DNA from: Chlamydia gallinacea 08-1274/3
Lineage (GTDB): Bacteria; Chlamydiota; Chlamydiia; Chlamydiales; Chlamydiaceae
Direction of reading: 5' to 3'
Assembly (NCBI RefSeq): GCF_000471025.2
Contig: NZ_CP015840.1
Span: forward strand, 682,001-746,000
Length of the DNA: 64,000 bases
Both the position numbers and the translations under genes were made by a program. Below are positions 10,146 to 18,959 of this stretch, in pieces; position 1 is the first letter of the stretch; every line of letters begins with the position of its first letter. A model generated the notes under the pieces. The model worked only from the letters and a program-made list of their open reading frames with translations. It did no database searches and had not been told where the DNA came from.

Positions 10146-10694
10146 TGTATTTTTAGTATTACATTCATTAGAAAAATCTTAGAAAAGGCATTGCTTTTTT
10201 GTGTATCACTTTTCTATTTTTCTCAAAATTTTCTCTTATCATTTTTGCGTCCATGGTTTTTAGGATGTAAACTGTGTCGGAAAGAAGTGCATTTTGGGAA
10301 TCTTTAGTACATTTTCTAAAAAAGACTCCCATCTAGTTAACTAAAAGTCCTAGATGGGAGAGGGAATGTTTTCTTTGGCATCTTATTTAGATTAGATGCC
10401 GGCCTTTAGGAGAAAGGGAATGGATGGGAGTTTTTATAACTTAATTAATCCAAACTCGTATGTTTTTCTTATAATTATTTTGTTATTTTTATTTTAGTTT
10501 TTTTATTAATTTATTTTTTTCATTCTAGTGTTTTTTAGTTTTTATCTATTTTGTTTAAGACAATTTATTTTAGTTTTTTGAATGAAATGATGATCACAGA
10601 GTTAAGGATTGTACAGGGATAGTTCGGTTATCGGTTAAAAGAATGGTGGAGCATATATAGTTGGGTTGCTAAATAAATCATCTCTTTTCTATAG
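10146..10694. other. 549-bp non-coding gap with hairpins
   Basis: No convincing coding region is seen between divergent dapL and the DUF1207 gene. The gap holds two inverted repeats: 10326-10360 (11-bp arms, see separate entry) and 10377-10400 (GGCATCT / AGATGCC, 10-nt loop). Beyond ~10440 it is extremely AT-rich. It should contain the dapL promoter (minus) and the promoter of the downstream plus gene, though no clear consensus boxes stand out. Confidence 0.7.
10326..10360 (-). terminator. Terminator-like hairpin with no upstream gene
   Basis: CTCCCATCTAG (10326-10336) pairs perfectly with CTAGATGGGAG (10350-10360) around a 13-nt loop. Read on the minus strand the stem is followed by TCTTTTTT, a good intrinsic terminator. 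No annotated minus-strand gene lies upstream of it in the gap, so it would end an unannotated transcript. On the plus strand it is not followed by a T-run. Confidence 0.6.
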
Positions 10695-11945
10695 ATGGCG
10701 AATACCATGGGAAGACGATTCTATTATATTCATTATTCATTTAGCTTGGCTTTGCTGGGTTCTATTTTTTGTTATTTTTCTATTCATGCTCAGGAAGGGA
10801 GATGTATAGATTGTGAGAATTTCAATAAAGGGATCTCTTGCACAGATCAGCTTCCTGATAATATCCAAGGCTCTGAAAATAGCTGTTATCTTACGGGGTA
10901 CGTTCAAGCTCTTGTGGATATGCATTTTATAGATAGTGGAACTCAGGTAGTGGTTCAGGACGGTGTTGCCTATCTTTTTTCTCTTCCTATAGAAGCAGGG
11001 CTATCTTCAGCAATTATTGGGTTTATTAAAGAATTGCCGTTTATTTCTTCTCTTGTGATTTGTAGTTCTTCATATCAGGAGTGCTATCAGCAGACAGTTG
11101 ATCAGAAGCCTTGCCCTCCTTTGCCTAAACATAAGGCTTTAGGAACGGAGATGATCTGTGGAAAAGAAGGAGTTTGGCTTCCCCAAAATACCATTCTTTT
11201 TGCTCCGTTAATTGCAGATCCACGTCAAGTAACGAATAGTGCAGGAATTCGTTTTAATGAAAAAGTGATTGGAAAGCGTGTAGGATCTGCAATTTTTGGT
11301 GGGGATTTTATTCTCTTACGTTTGTTTGATATTTCGCGTTTTCATGCAGATGTGGATATTGGCCTACAAGGAGGTGTGTTTTCTGTTTTTGATTTAGATC
11401 ATCCTGAAGCTTGTATGGTGAATTCCGATTTCTTTGTTGCTGGTTTACTAGGATGCGCTGTAGATAAGTGGAGTTTCCGTTTGCGTCTTTGGCATCTTTC
11501 TTCTCATTTAGGAGATGAATTTCTTTTAGCTCATCCCAATTTTCCTCGGTTTAACCTCAGTGATGAAGGAATTGATTTTTTTATTTCTTTACGTTACAAC
11601 CCACAAATTCGCTTATATGGAGGTATAGGCTATATTGTTAGTAGAGATTTGACCTTCCCTGAGCGTCCTTTTTATATTGAAACAGGAACAGAATTGCGTC
11701 CTTTTGGATTGCATGAGGGGAGCTTGTATGCTCAGCCGATTTTTGCTATGCATTTTCGTTTTTGGGAAGAGCAGCATTTTGGAATTGATCAGACCTATAT
11801 TCTTGGTATGGAATGGTCAAGATTCCGTGATGTTGGAAGAAAGATACGTGCTTTTGTTGAGTACCATCAAGGCTTTTCTAAAGAAGGACAATTTGTTCGT
11901 GAACCTTGTAATTACTACGGTTTTCGCTTGAGCTATGGTTTTTAA
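10695..11945 (+). CDS. DUF1207 outer-membrane-type protein
   Basis: The 416-residue exported protein has a signal peptide (hydrophobic ~15-30, cleavage near IHAQ-EG). The first ~100 mature residues are Cys-rich. Their YLTGYVQALVDMHF ... VVVQDGVAYLFSLP pattern recalls a BON-like module. The rest matches DUF1207: WLPQNTILFAPLIADPRQ, ADVDIGLQGGVFSVFDLD, RLRLWHLSSHLGDEF and a YYGFRLSYGF C-terminus ending in Phe like an outer-membrane beta-barrel. The function of the family is not established. An alternative ATG at 10707 gives MGRRFYYIHYSF. The 3' end overlaps the convergent LOG-family gene by 4 bp. Confidence 0.85.
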   Translation: MANTMGRRFYYIHYSFSLALLGSIFCYFSIHAQEGRCIDCENFNKGISCTDQLPDNIQGSENSCYLTGYVQALVDMHFIDSGTQVVVQDGVAYLFSLPIEAGLSSAIIGFIKELPFISSLVICSSSYQECYQQTVDQKPCPPLPKHKALGTEMICGKEGVWLPQNTILFAPLIADPRQVTNSAGIRFNEKVIGKRVGSAIFGGDFILLRLFDISRFHADVDIGLQGGVFSVFDLDHPEACMVNSDFFVAGLLGCAVDKWSFRLRLWHLSSHLGDEFLLAHPNFPRFNLSDEGIDFFISLRYNPQIRLYGGIGYIVSRDLTFPERPFYIETGTELRPFGLHEGSLYAQPIFAMHFRFWEEQHFGIDQTYILGMEWSRFRDVGRKIRAFVEYHQGFSKEGQFVREPCNYYGFRLSYGF

Positions 11946-14134
11946 ACAACGATGAATCCTTCGGGATATGGAGGATGGTCAGGGCCTATAGGTAGTGTGT
12001 TTGTCATATATTTTCGGAAAATTTCTATTCCTGCTTGGGGTGAAGAAATGCAGAAGACGCAATTGCTTACCCATTCCGAACCTCGGTTGGTTCCTAACCG
12101 GCAGTTACTTTGGTAAATAGGAGTGACTTTTTCTTTCCAATAATCAGCAGAGCCGAGTAAGAATACAGGCACAGGAGGTTTTTTCCCTGTTTTTATGCTG
12201 ATGAGTTCTAAAGCAAATTCAAAATCTGTTCCTAGTCCTCCAATAACAAAGAGAGCCAAGTCTACATGGAAGTGTTCTTGACGTTGAATTAATGCTGAGA
12301 GGCGGTAGGTCATTTTTGCTTGAACTGCCTGGTTAGGATGTTGTTGGATTGGAGAAGACTCAAAATCTACACTGTTTCCACAAGAGAGTATCTGAAGTTC
12401 TTGAGCTACTTCATTGCCAATGGCCATAGCTCCAGGGCCTCCTCCTGTCATAATGGCTAGGGGAGTGCCTAGGGGAAATCCTGGAGGAGCATAGGTTTTC
12501 ATAAGATTTTTTAATCCTTGTAGGAGATCGAAAAGATCTTGTTTGTAACCCTCAGAAATCATGCAAGAACCATGGATGCCGATAAAATAAGCCGAGCGAA
12601 ATTCTTGAACGCGTTTTACAGGGACAAACATTCCAGAGTCTTTTCCACGGCGTTTTACATATTGTAAGACTTGATTGGATGTTGTGTCTGCCCAAAATAC
12701 AGAGATCCCAGCAAAGTATAAATCCATCAATAAGGAACGATCATTATCAGAGAAATACTCTCCATAGGTGTAAGAGGGGATTTGAAAGTAAATGTGCTTA
12801 AGATAAAAGTTCACGTGGTAGGAAAGGAGCATGCCTTTTAGGCAGGATGAAGGGAAATACCTAGAGAAAAGGACCCCCTGGCTAGTGATGTGTCCCGTTT
12901 CCATAGCTTCAAGAAAGGGGAAACAGGGCTGGGCTTCTATATAGGTTTGTAGGTTTTCTGGTGGAGAGTCTGGATGATACAGAGAGTTTTCCGATCCTAC
13001 CGTCCAAGAATCTGAGGATAGATCGAGGATTTCACTTCCTTTAGAGATAAAGGTAGCTGCTTTTTCTTTTTTTCCTGGTAGAGTTGTGAAGATATCGAAA
13101 ATGCAGGTAGGAGACTCTAAAGAAGATTGTAGTAAGTCACGGTAGCAAAAGAACGAGTGTTCTTTATAGGGTTCTATAGTAAAGAATTCTAAGGGAATTC
13201 TTTCTACAGGCAAGGTGCTGTTTCCGTGGAATTCATAAATATCCCCGGATTCTTTTGTCGTTGGTTCTAGGATGTTTGCTGCTGTATGGGTAATTCCTTC
13301 TGGGAGAAGGGTATTGACTACACGAGCGAATACAGTGCGGACATGTAAAGGTTCTGTTTTGATAAGTAGAATCCGATTGTTGATCGAATTTTTTTCTTTA
13401 TCTAATCTATGTTGGTATAGAGAAAGAAGATTACGTATTCTTAGATTAGGTTGGCCTAGAGCTTTGCCTATTAGGGGAAGTAGGCCGTAAATTGTGTGAT
13501 CGTAATGTACTACACCAGGAAGAGTAGGAAGAAATACAACTAAACGATTATCGATGATATCTAGAGAAATGAGATGCTCTAATTTTTTCCCAAAACATAG
13601 TAGAGGGAAGCCTTTGTGATCTGTATGTTTGAGCATTCTCTCTAGGTATTTGGGAGAACGCACTAATCTACGATCATCAGCAGCGAAGAGTTTTGCAATG
13701 TAATCTCCAGGAGATAATAGAGTGAGCATCACTGAGGCAATAGGGTCGTGGCTGCTGAGATTCAGGGAAATGCGGGCGCGTCGTCGTGCTTTGCTTAGCT
13801 CGATTTCTTTAGCCTCAGCGTCTACTCCGAGTTGTGCTAAGGAACTTTTTAAGTTAAGTTGTAAGCACTGTGTAGGTAAACGAAATCCCAAGAAGTATTC
13901 AGGGATATTGAGGATTTCTATTTCACCTTCGTATGTATTCGAAGATACCATACGTAGGGGGGAGGTCAGGTAGCCATCAGGAGAAATTGCATCGTGATTT
14001 CGATGAAATGGATTATTCATATATTTGTCGTGACAAGGGGTTTTCTTAGCTAGCAGGTTTTGTTTTAAATAAAAAAGGTTTTTAAGAAAACGGAAAGAAA
14101 TATTTTTGCGATTGAGAATTATTTTTCTCTTCAT
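11942..14134 (-). CDS. LOG-family Rossmann protein with large N-terminal extension (CT387-like)
   Basis: This is a large protein of about 730 residues. The C-terminal ~200 residues carry the lysine-decarboxylase-like/LOG nucleotide-binding fold: LAIMTGGGPGAMAIGNEVAQ, then FVIGGLGTDFEFALELISIKTGK, equivalent to the SGG-x-G-x-M and PGG-x-GT-xxE motifs of LOG proteins. Those enzymes hydrolyse cytokinin-type nucleoside monophosphates. The N-terminal ~500 residues match nothing I recognise. The frame is open to 14194, overlapping the divergent MYG1 gene. ATG 14134 (MKRKIILNRK) avoids that overlap, and ATG 14020 (MNNPFHRNHDAISPDG) is a further option. None has a good ribosome-binding site, so the start is uncertain. 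Confidence 0.82.
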   Translation of the reverse strand: MKRKIILNRKNISFRFLKNLFYLKQNLLAKKTPCHDKYMNNPFHRNHDAISPDGYLTSPLRMVSSNTYEGEIEILNIPEYFLGFRLPTQCLQLNLKSSLAQLGVDAEAKEIELSKARRRARISLNLSSHDPIASVMLTLLSPGDYIAKLFAADDRRLVRSPKYLERMLKHTDHKGFPLLCFGKKLEHLISLDIIDNRLVVFLPTLPGVVHYDHTIYGLLPLIGKALGQPNLRIRNLLSLYQHRLDKEKNSINNRILLIKTEPLHVRTVFARVVNTLLPEGITHTAANILEPTTKESGDIYEFHGNSTLPVERIPLEFFTIEPYKEHSFFCYRDLLQSSLESPTCIFDIFTTLPGKKEKAATFISKGSEILDLSSDSWTVGSENSLYHPDSPPENLQTYIEAQPCFPFLEAMETGHITSQGVLFSRYFPSSCLKGMLLSYHVNFYLKHIYFQIPSYTYGEYFSDNDRSLLMDLYFAGISVFWADTTSNQVLQYVKRRGKDSGMFVPVKRVQEFRSAYFIGIHGSCMISEGYKQDLFDLLQGLKNLMKTYAPPGFPLGTPLAIMTGGGPGAMAIGNEVAQELQILSCGNSVDFESSPIQQHPNQAVQAKMTYRLSALIQRQEHFHVDLALFVIGGLGTDFEFALELISIKTGKKPPVPVFLLGSADYWKEKVTPIYQSNCRLGTNRGSEWVSNCVFCISSPQAGIEIFRKYMTNTLPIGPDHPPYPEGFIVV

Positions 14135-14166
14135 ACAATGGAGGGTTTTTAACAAGGATGGAAAAT

Positions 14167-15036
14167 ATGCGAGTTCCGAGAAGCGTTGGTACACACGACG
14201 GTTCTTTTCATGCTGATGAGGTCACAGCATGTGCATTGCTTATTTTGTTCGATCTTATTGATGAAGACAAAATCATTCGTACGCGAAGTCCTGAGAAACT
14301 TGCAGAATGTGAGTATGTTTGTGATGTAGGGGGAGTCTATTCCATAGAAGATAAGAGATTTGATCATCATCAAGCTACTTACGAAGGTCCTTGGAGTAGT
14401 GCAGGAATGATTTTGCATTATCTTAAGGAGAAGAAATTCATTGATGTGGACGAATACCAATTTTTGTATCATTCTTTGATTCATGGTATTGATGAACAAG
14501 ACAATGGGCGTTTTTTCTCTAAGGAGGGCTTTTGTTCTTTTTCGGATATTATTAAGATGTATAACTCTGAAGAAGGCAGGGATTCCTCGGACGAGGATTT
14601 TGTGTTTGCTCTGAGATTTGCTTTAGATTTGCTTAAGCGCTTGAGAAGTAAATTTCGGTATGACCGGATGTGTAGAGATGCTGTACGCTCTGCTATGGAA
14701 AAAGATGAGTTTTGCCTATACTTTGATCGTCCTTTAGCCTGGCAAGAAAATTTCTTTTTTCTTGGGGGAGAAAAGCATCCCGCAGCTTTTGTTTGTTTTC
14801 CCACGTGTGGTCAGTGGATACTTCGTGGAATTCCCCCAACTTTAGAAAGGCGTATGGAGGTACGGGTGCCTTTCCCAGAGAGCTGGGCAGGATTATTAGG
14901 TAAGGAACTAGAAGAAGTAAGTGGTCTTCCAGGAGCTATTTTTTGCCATAAGGGATTATTCTTATCTGTTTGGGATAGTCAAGACCATTGTCGGCGTGCC
15001 CTCCAATGGGTATTAGAACATCGAGGATTAGTATGA
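14167..15036 (+). CDS. MYG1-family (UPF0160) metal-dependent protein
   Basis: The product is a DHH-like hydrolase of the MYG1 family; eukaryotic MYG1 acts as a 3'-5' RNA exonuclease. Characteristic motifs are GTHDGSFHADEVTACALL near the N-terminus, CDVGGVYSIEDKRFDHHQ around residue 60, and GIDEQDNGRF. His and Asp residues in these form the expected metal site. ATG 14167 (MRVPRSVGTHDG) is preferred over ATG 14158 because an AAGGA lies at better spacing. Length (289 residues) is close to the family norm. Its stop overlaps the HIT gene start as ATGA. Confidence 0.9.
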   Translation: MRVPRSVGTHDGSFHADEVTACALLILFDLIDEDKIIRTRSPEKLAECEYVCDVGGVYSIEDKRFDHHQATYEGPWSSAGMILHYLKEKKFIDVDEYQFLYHSLIHGIDEQDNGRFFSKEGFCSFSDIIKMYNSEEGRDSSDEDFVFALRFALDLLKRLRSKFRYDRMCRDAVRSAMEKDEFCLYFDRPLAWQENFFFLGGEKHPAAFVCFPTCGQWILRGIPPTLERRMEVRVPFPESWAGLLGKELEEVSGLPGAIFCHKGLFLSVWDSQDHCRRALQWVLEHRGLV

Positions 15037-15365
15037 CCATTTTTGAAAAGATTATTGCGGGTGATGTTGCCTGTGATAAAGTGTTTGAAAATGAAAATTT
15101 TATTGTGATTAAAGATCGCTTTCCTCAAGCAGCTGTTCATTTGTTAATCATTCCTAAGAAACACATTGAGAGATTGCAAGATATGCAGAATGAGGATTTT
15201 TCTTTGCTTGCTGAAGCAGGGAAGATTATTCAGCAATTAGCGGAGGCGTTTTCGATTTCTGATGGGTATCGTGTTGTAATTAATAATGGTGTCGATGGGG
15301 GGCAGAGCGTATTCCATTTGCATATTCATCTTTTAGGAGGAAGTCCCTTAGGAGCTATAGCCTAA
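15033..15365 (+). CDS. HIT-family (HINT-like) nucleotide hydrolase
   Basis: The 110-residue protein has the full HIT signature HLHIHLLGG near its C-terminus plus the N-terminal FEKIIAGDVACDKVFE and HLLIIPKKHIERL segments typical of HINT purine-nucleoside phosphoramidases. The frame is open further upstream, but the ATG at 15033 overlaps the MYG1 stop (ATGA), gives a normal HINT N-terminus and is clearly the start. Translation is probably coupled to the upstream gene. Confidence 0.94.
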   Translation: MTIFEKIIAGDVACDKVFENENFIVIKDRFPQAAVHLLIIPKKHIERLQDMQNEDFSLLAEAGKIIQQLAEAFSISDGYRVVINNGVDGGQSVFHLHIHLLGGSPLGAIA

Positions 15366-15409
15366 TTTTTTTCTGTTGCTGTAGTCCTATTGCTCAGGGA
15401 TCAGATTTT

Positions 15410-17029
15410 TTGCGTCAGCAGTTATTGATTCGAAATTTTCCTGTCGCCATGCGGGAAGCTAAAGACTTGGTGTCTTCTTCGGATTACTCTCTTGAACAGG
15501 CGCGGCTAGCTTTACGAGTTTTTGCTCAAGGAAAGGAGTATGCTGTTTGGCGTCGTGCATTTACCTGTTGTCAGGAGCGCTATCCTCAATTATCCCGAGA
15601 TCGTGATGTTTTAGAAGATTTTGCTCAACAGATTCTTATTGATGGGATTGGTCACCCCTCAATGACGGTACGTGCGTTAAGTGTCCTTTCTATAGGTTTA
15701 GCGAGAGATTTTCGTTTAACTCCTTGGATTGTGTCTAGTCTTTATGATGATAGCGTGATTGTTCGTACGTTAGCTTTGCAGGTGGCTTTGCATTATGGAT
15801 CTAAGGATATAAAAGATGCTGTTTCTCATGTAGTGCGTCATGATGATGCTATGCAGGTACGCATGATGGCTTATCATGTTGCTGCGATGTTGGAAATAGA
15901 AGAATTGTTTCCTTTTCTTCAGAATCAGGCTAGAAATCCTCTGCTTGATGGTGAGGAACGTCGTGCTGCTTGGCAGGCTTCCCTACGATTTTCTTCGAAG
16001 CAAAATATGATATCAGCTGTGCAAGATGATATTGATTATGCGGTATTTGTTTGTGAACTTTTTCTTGAAGGGGAAGAGGAATGTGATATGCAGGCTTTGC
16101 ACGATCTTTTAGCTATTTCCTATCCCGAAGTTCAAGAAATGGCTCTTCGTGTTGTATTAGCGTGTGGTGGGGAACTAGGTAATTCTTCTCCAAACATTTG
16201 TCGCCGGGTGCGGGATATTGCAATAACTTCACCCATGCCTAAAGTGCGTTTACAAGCAGCTGCTGTACTTTACCTTCAAGGGGATTCCTTAGGTGAAGAG
16301 TTGCTCGTTTCAGGGCTATCCTCTCCTTATGCATCTGTTTGCGAAGCAGCGTCTGCAGCTGTATGTTCTTTAGGTATTCGGGGTAAGGAGTTAGCTAATA
16401 CATACCTTTCTCGTACAATTTCTAGGAAAGCCGCTGTAAATTTAGCTATTTTACTTCTTGTAAGTCGAGAAAATGTAGAAAAAGCAGGGGATGTCATTGC
16501 TGATTTTATTTCTAATCCGGAGATGTGTTGGGCAATAGAACACTTCCTTTGGGATTCTCCGTGGTTGCTCCAATCATCTCCTCCGGGATATATGGACATG
16601 ATGAAAAGGGAAATCGTAAGAAAATTGATTCGTTTACTTACAGTTGCACGATATAGCAAAGTTCAACAGGTAACTCGGGATTTTTTTGCAGAAAGGCAAC
16701 ACCAGGGCTGGAGCTTTTTTTCGGGTCTTTTTTGGGATGAAGGGGATGAACAGACTCCATTAACTTGGAATGTAAATGAAAATGAAAATTTTTCTATACA
16801 ATTAGAAGCGACACTCGCTGTCCTATGCCGAAAAAAGACCTTAAAATCTCTACAACATGTCATAAGTTTGTATCCTAAAAGTGGGTGGCAGGATAAGTTA
16901 ACGATTTTGGAGGCCATTGCTTTTTCAGAAAACCTCAATGCAATTGATTTTCTGTTAGATTGTTGTTACGTTGAAACCCCCTCGCTACGATCTGCAGCTG
17001 CGGGGGCATTGCTTGCTTTATTTAAGTAG
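15410..17029 (+). CDS. HEAT-like repeat protein (CT384-like)
   Basis: The 539-residue protein consists largely of repeated paired helices of ~30 residues, for example MTVRALSVLSIGLARD, VIVRTLALQVALHYG, MQVRMMAYHVAAML, PKVRLQAAAVLYLQ and PSLRSAAAGALLALF. This is the alpha-solenoid pattern of HEAT/PBS-lyase repeats, which usually mediate protein-protein contacts. No enzyme motif or signal peptide is visible. The start is taken as a TTG at 15410 with AGGGA 9 nt upstream; the first ATG (15449) is an alternative. The gene follows the HIT gene by 44 bp, so it is probably in the same transcript. Confidence 0.8.
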   Translation: MRQQLLIRNFPVAMREAKDLVSSSDYSLEQARLALRVFAQGKEYAVWRRAFTCCQERYPQLSRDRDVLEDFAQQILIDGIGHPSMTVRALSVLSIGLARDFRLTPWIVSSLYDDSVIVRTLALQVALHYGSKDIKDAVSHVVRHDDAMQVRMMAYHVAAMLEIEELFPFLQNQARNPLLDGEERRAAWQASLRFSSKQNMISAVQDDIDYAVFVCELFLEGEEECDMQALHDLLAISYPEVQEMALRVVLACGGELGNSSPNICRRVRDIAITSPMPKVRLQAAAVLYLQGDSLGEELLVSGLSSPYASVCEAASAAVCSLGIRGKELANTYLSRTISRKAAVNLAILLLVSRENVEKAGDVIADFISNPEMCWAIEHFLWDSPWLLQSSPPGYMDMMKREIVRKLIRLLTVARYSKVQQVTRDFFAERQHQGWSFFSGLFWDEGDEQTPLTWNVNENENFSIQLEATLAVLCRKKTLKSLQHVISLYPKSGWQDKLTILEAIAFSENLNAIDFLLDCCYVETPSLRSAAAGALLALFK

Positions 17030-17257
17030 ATTGGTGTTTGTCTGAGGATCAGCCTGAGCAGTTTCTTGTAAGCTTTTTTTATACTGTTGAATATCTTCAA
17101 TTAATAAGGAAAGCAAGCGATCCTGTTCTTCTTTAGATACATGAGAATGTAGGTATTCTCCTAATGTGCTTAGGATTTCATCTAAAAATTGTACTAGATT
17201 ATTAATAACATTTTTTAGGTATACTTTATAAAGTTTTTTTATTTTTTTTATAAACAT
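17018..17257 (-). CDS. Small helical protein, hypothetical
   Basis: The 79-residue ORF is Lys-rich at the start (MFIKKIKKLYKVYLKN) and continues as an amphipathic helix (LVQFLDEILSTLGEYLHSH; LLSLLIEDIQQYKKSL). It overlaps the 3' end of the HEAT-like gene by 12 bp. No known domain is recognised. A small ORF is plausible here because C. trachomatis carries small unassigned genes at the equivalent place (CT383/CT382.1), but I cannot confirm identity. Compare the small gene at 18960-19154. Confidence 0.5.
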   Translation of the reverse strand: MFIKKIKKLYKVYLKNVINNLVQFLDEILSTLGEYLHSHVSKEEQDRLLSLLIEDIQQYKKSLQETAQADPQTNTNLLK

Positions 17258-17364
17258 AATTATTTTGTTTGTTTTATTTTCAATTTCTTTTTATAATTTT
17301 TTTTGTTTTTCTCAAGAGAGATTTTTTTGGTTTTTAAAAATTACTTGGTATATCCTTTAAAGAA

Positions 17365-17454
17365 ATGACTAGATTTTTGTTCACTTTATTTTTATCAGTG
17401 TTGTTCTTTTTGGGTTTCCGTTATTTCGGTCATTATCTCCATCATCGTGTGTAA
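17365..17454 (+). CDS. Possible 29-residue hydrophobic micro-protein
   Basis: ATG 17365 opens a 29-codon frame with one strongly hydrophobic helix (FLFTLFLSVLFFLGF) and a basic/aromatic His-containing tail (GHYLHHRV). It lies in the gap between the small minus gene and the symporter. The ribosome-binding site is weak (AAAGAA just before the ATG). Layout resembles single-span small membrane proteins or hydrophobic type I toxin peptides, but nothing in the sequence proves expression. Confidence 0.3.
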   Translation: MTRFLFTLFLSVLFFLGFRYFGHYLHHRV

Positions 17455-17553
17455 TCCCACATAAGATTGTGTATTGTTGTATTGCCTATGACCCGTTCTT
17501 TATTCAAGGATGGGACTTCTCGTAGTTAAGTTGTTGTAGTTAGGGGTTTTGCT

Positions 17554-18894
17554 GTGAATTTTGGATTATTTTTGTTTTGTTTATTTAGTGTTCAAGTTTT
17601 GTGTATATTTATAGGACGAAAGTCCTACTCTTCTTCAGAAGACAGAGAGGGGTATTTTCTTGCGGGGCGTAGTTTACAAATATTTCCCCTAGCTATGACA
17701 TTTATTGCAACGCAAATTGGAGGAGGAGTTCTTCTAGGAGCTGCTGAAGAGGCAGCACACTATGGTTATAGAGTGATTTTTTATCCTTTAGGAGTAGCTC
17801 TAGGTTTAATTTTATTAGGTGTAGGTCCGGGAAAAAAACTTGCTTCGGGGTCTATAGTGACCATAGTTACTCTTTTTGAGAGTGTGTATCAATCTCCCAA
17901 ATTGCGTAAGCTTGCTTTTGTAATTTCTGCACTGTCATTATTTTTTATTCTTGTTGCTCAGATTATTGCCTTAGATAAATTATTTCATATTTTTTCTTAT
18001 GGAACGATTTTTACTGCTCTTCTTACAGCTATTTTTTGGGGAATTTTAGCTTTGTATACTTCGGCCGGAGGATTTCGTGGAGTTGTAAGGACAGATATGA
18101 TTCAAGCGATATTTCTTATAGCCGCCGTGTGTTTCTGTACAATAGTTGTCTGGCTAGGATCTCGAGATGTACCTTTAGCACCTCCAAATTTTTCTTCTTT
18201 ACCTGTAAGTAAGTTATCTTCGTGGGTTTTCATGCCTATGGTGTTTATGTTAATCGAGCAGGATATGGCACAGCGGTGCATTGCTGCGGCTTCTCCTAGA
18301 AAGTTGCAGTGGGCAGCCATTTTTGCAGGCGTTGTGATGTTGATATTTAATTTCTTTCCTTTATTTTTAGGTTCCCTAGGAACCCAGTTGGGACTTCCTC
18401 CCGATTGTATTCTTATTCACACTGTTTCTTATATCGGTAGTCCCTCATTAGCTGCAGTAATGGCTGCGGCTATTGGTATTGCTATACTGTCCACAGCGGA
18501 TTCATTAATGAGTGCTCTAGCACAGTTAATTAGTGAAGAGATTCCACCATTAGCTTCTATAAACTCTCGTTATCTTATTCTTGCTATTGCTTTGCTTGTT
18601 CCCCTAATCGCTATAGGGTTTACGAATATTGTGGATGTACTCATGTTAAGCTACAGCTTTTCTGTTTGTTGTCTTTCCGTCCCTATAGGTGCGGCTCTTC
18701 TTACGCGTTATCAAGCAACAACGTTGTCTGCATGGGCGGCAGTGTTGGTAGGTGGCGGAGCATATATTTGGGGAATGTTTTCTTCTTTCTATATTCCTAG
18801 AGATGTATTTGCTTGGCTATGTTCATTAGTTGCTTTTATTGTTGTAGAAGTTGCTGTTGTCCATGGAGTAAACATCGTGAAGAAACAAGTTTGA
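17554..18894 (+). CDS. Sodium:solute symporter (SSS family)
   Basis: This is an inner-membrane transporter of the SSS/PutP type, 446 residues with about 12-13 hydrophobic spans. Diagnostic segments are FLAGRSLQIFPLAMTFIATQIGGGVLLGAAEEA near the N-terminus and a central SAGGFRGVVRTDMIQAIFLI, plus AAIGIAILSTADSLMSALAQL, the family sodium-site helix with its Ser/Thr/Asp residues. The substrate cannot be read from sequence; proline or another small organic solute is usual. The start is a GTG at 17554 with an AGGGG 8 nt upstream. It stands alone between two small minus-strand ORFs. Confidence 0.9.
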   Translation: MNFGLFLFCLFSVQVLCIFIGRKSYSSSEDREGYFLAGRSLQIFPLAMTFIATQIGGGVLLGAAEEAAHYGYRVIFYPLGVALGLILLGVGPGKKLASGSIVTIVTLFESVYQSPKLRKLAFVISALSLFFILVAQIIALDKLFHIFSYGTIFTALLTAIFWGILALYTSAGGFRGVVRTDMIQAIFLIAAVCFCTIVVWLGSRDVPLAPPNFSSLPVSKLSSWVFMPMVFMLIEQDMAQRCIAAASPRKLQWAAIFAGVVMLIFNFFPLFLGSLGTQLGLPPDCILIHTVSYIGSPSLAAVMAAAIGIAILSTADSLMSALAQLISEEIPPLASINSRYLILAIALLVPLIAIGFTNIVDVLMLSYSFSVCCLSVPIGAALLTRYQATTLSAWAAVLVGGGAYIWGMFSSFYIPRDVFAWLCSLVAFIVVEVAVVHGVNIVKKQV

Positions 18895-18914
18895 GGTAGC
18901 TTTTTAATAAAATT

Positions 18915-18943
18915 CACCTTCTTGTTTGTGCAACAAGAAGGTG
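18915..18943. terminator. Perfect 12-bp hairpin between convergent genes
   Basis: CACCTTCTTGTT (18915-18926) pairs perfectly with AACAAGAAGGTG (18932-18943) around 5 nt. It lies 20 bp past the symporter stop and 16 bp past the stop of the minus-strand small gene. On the minus strand a T-rich stretch (AATTTTATTAAAAA) follows, so it best fits termination of the minus-strand transcript. It may also serve the symporter, though without a plus-strand T-run. Confidence 0.6.
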
Positions 18944-18959
18944 AGGAGCGCGAAAGAAG

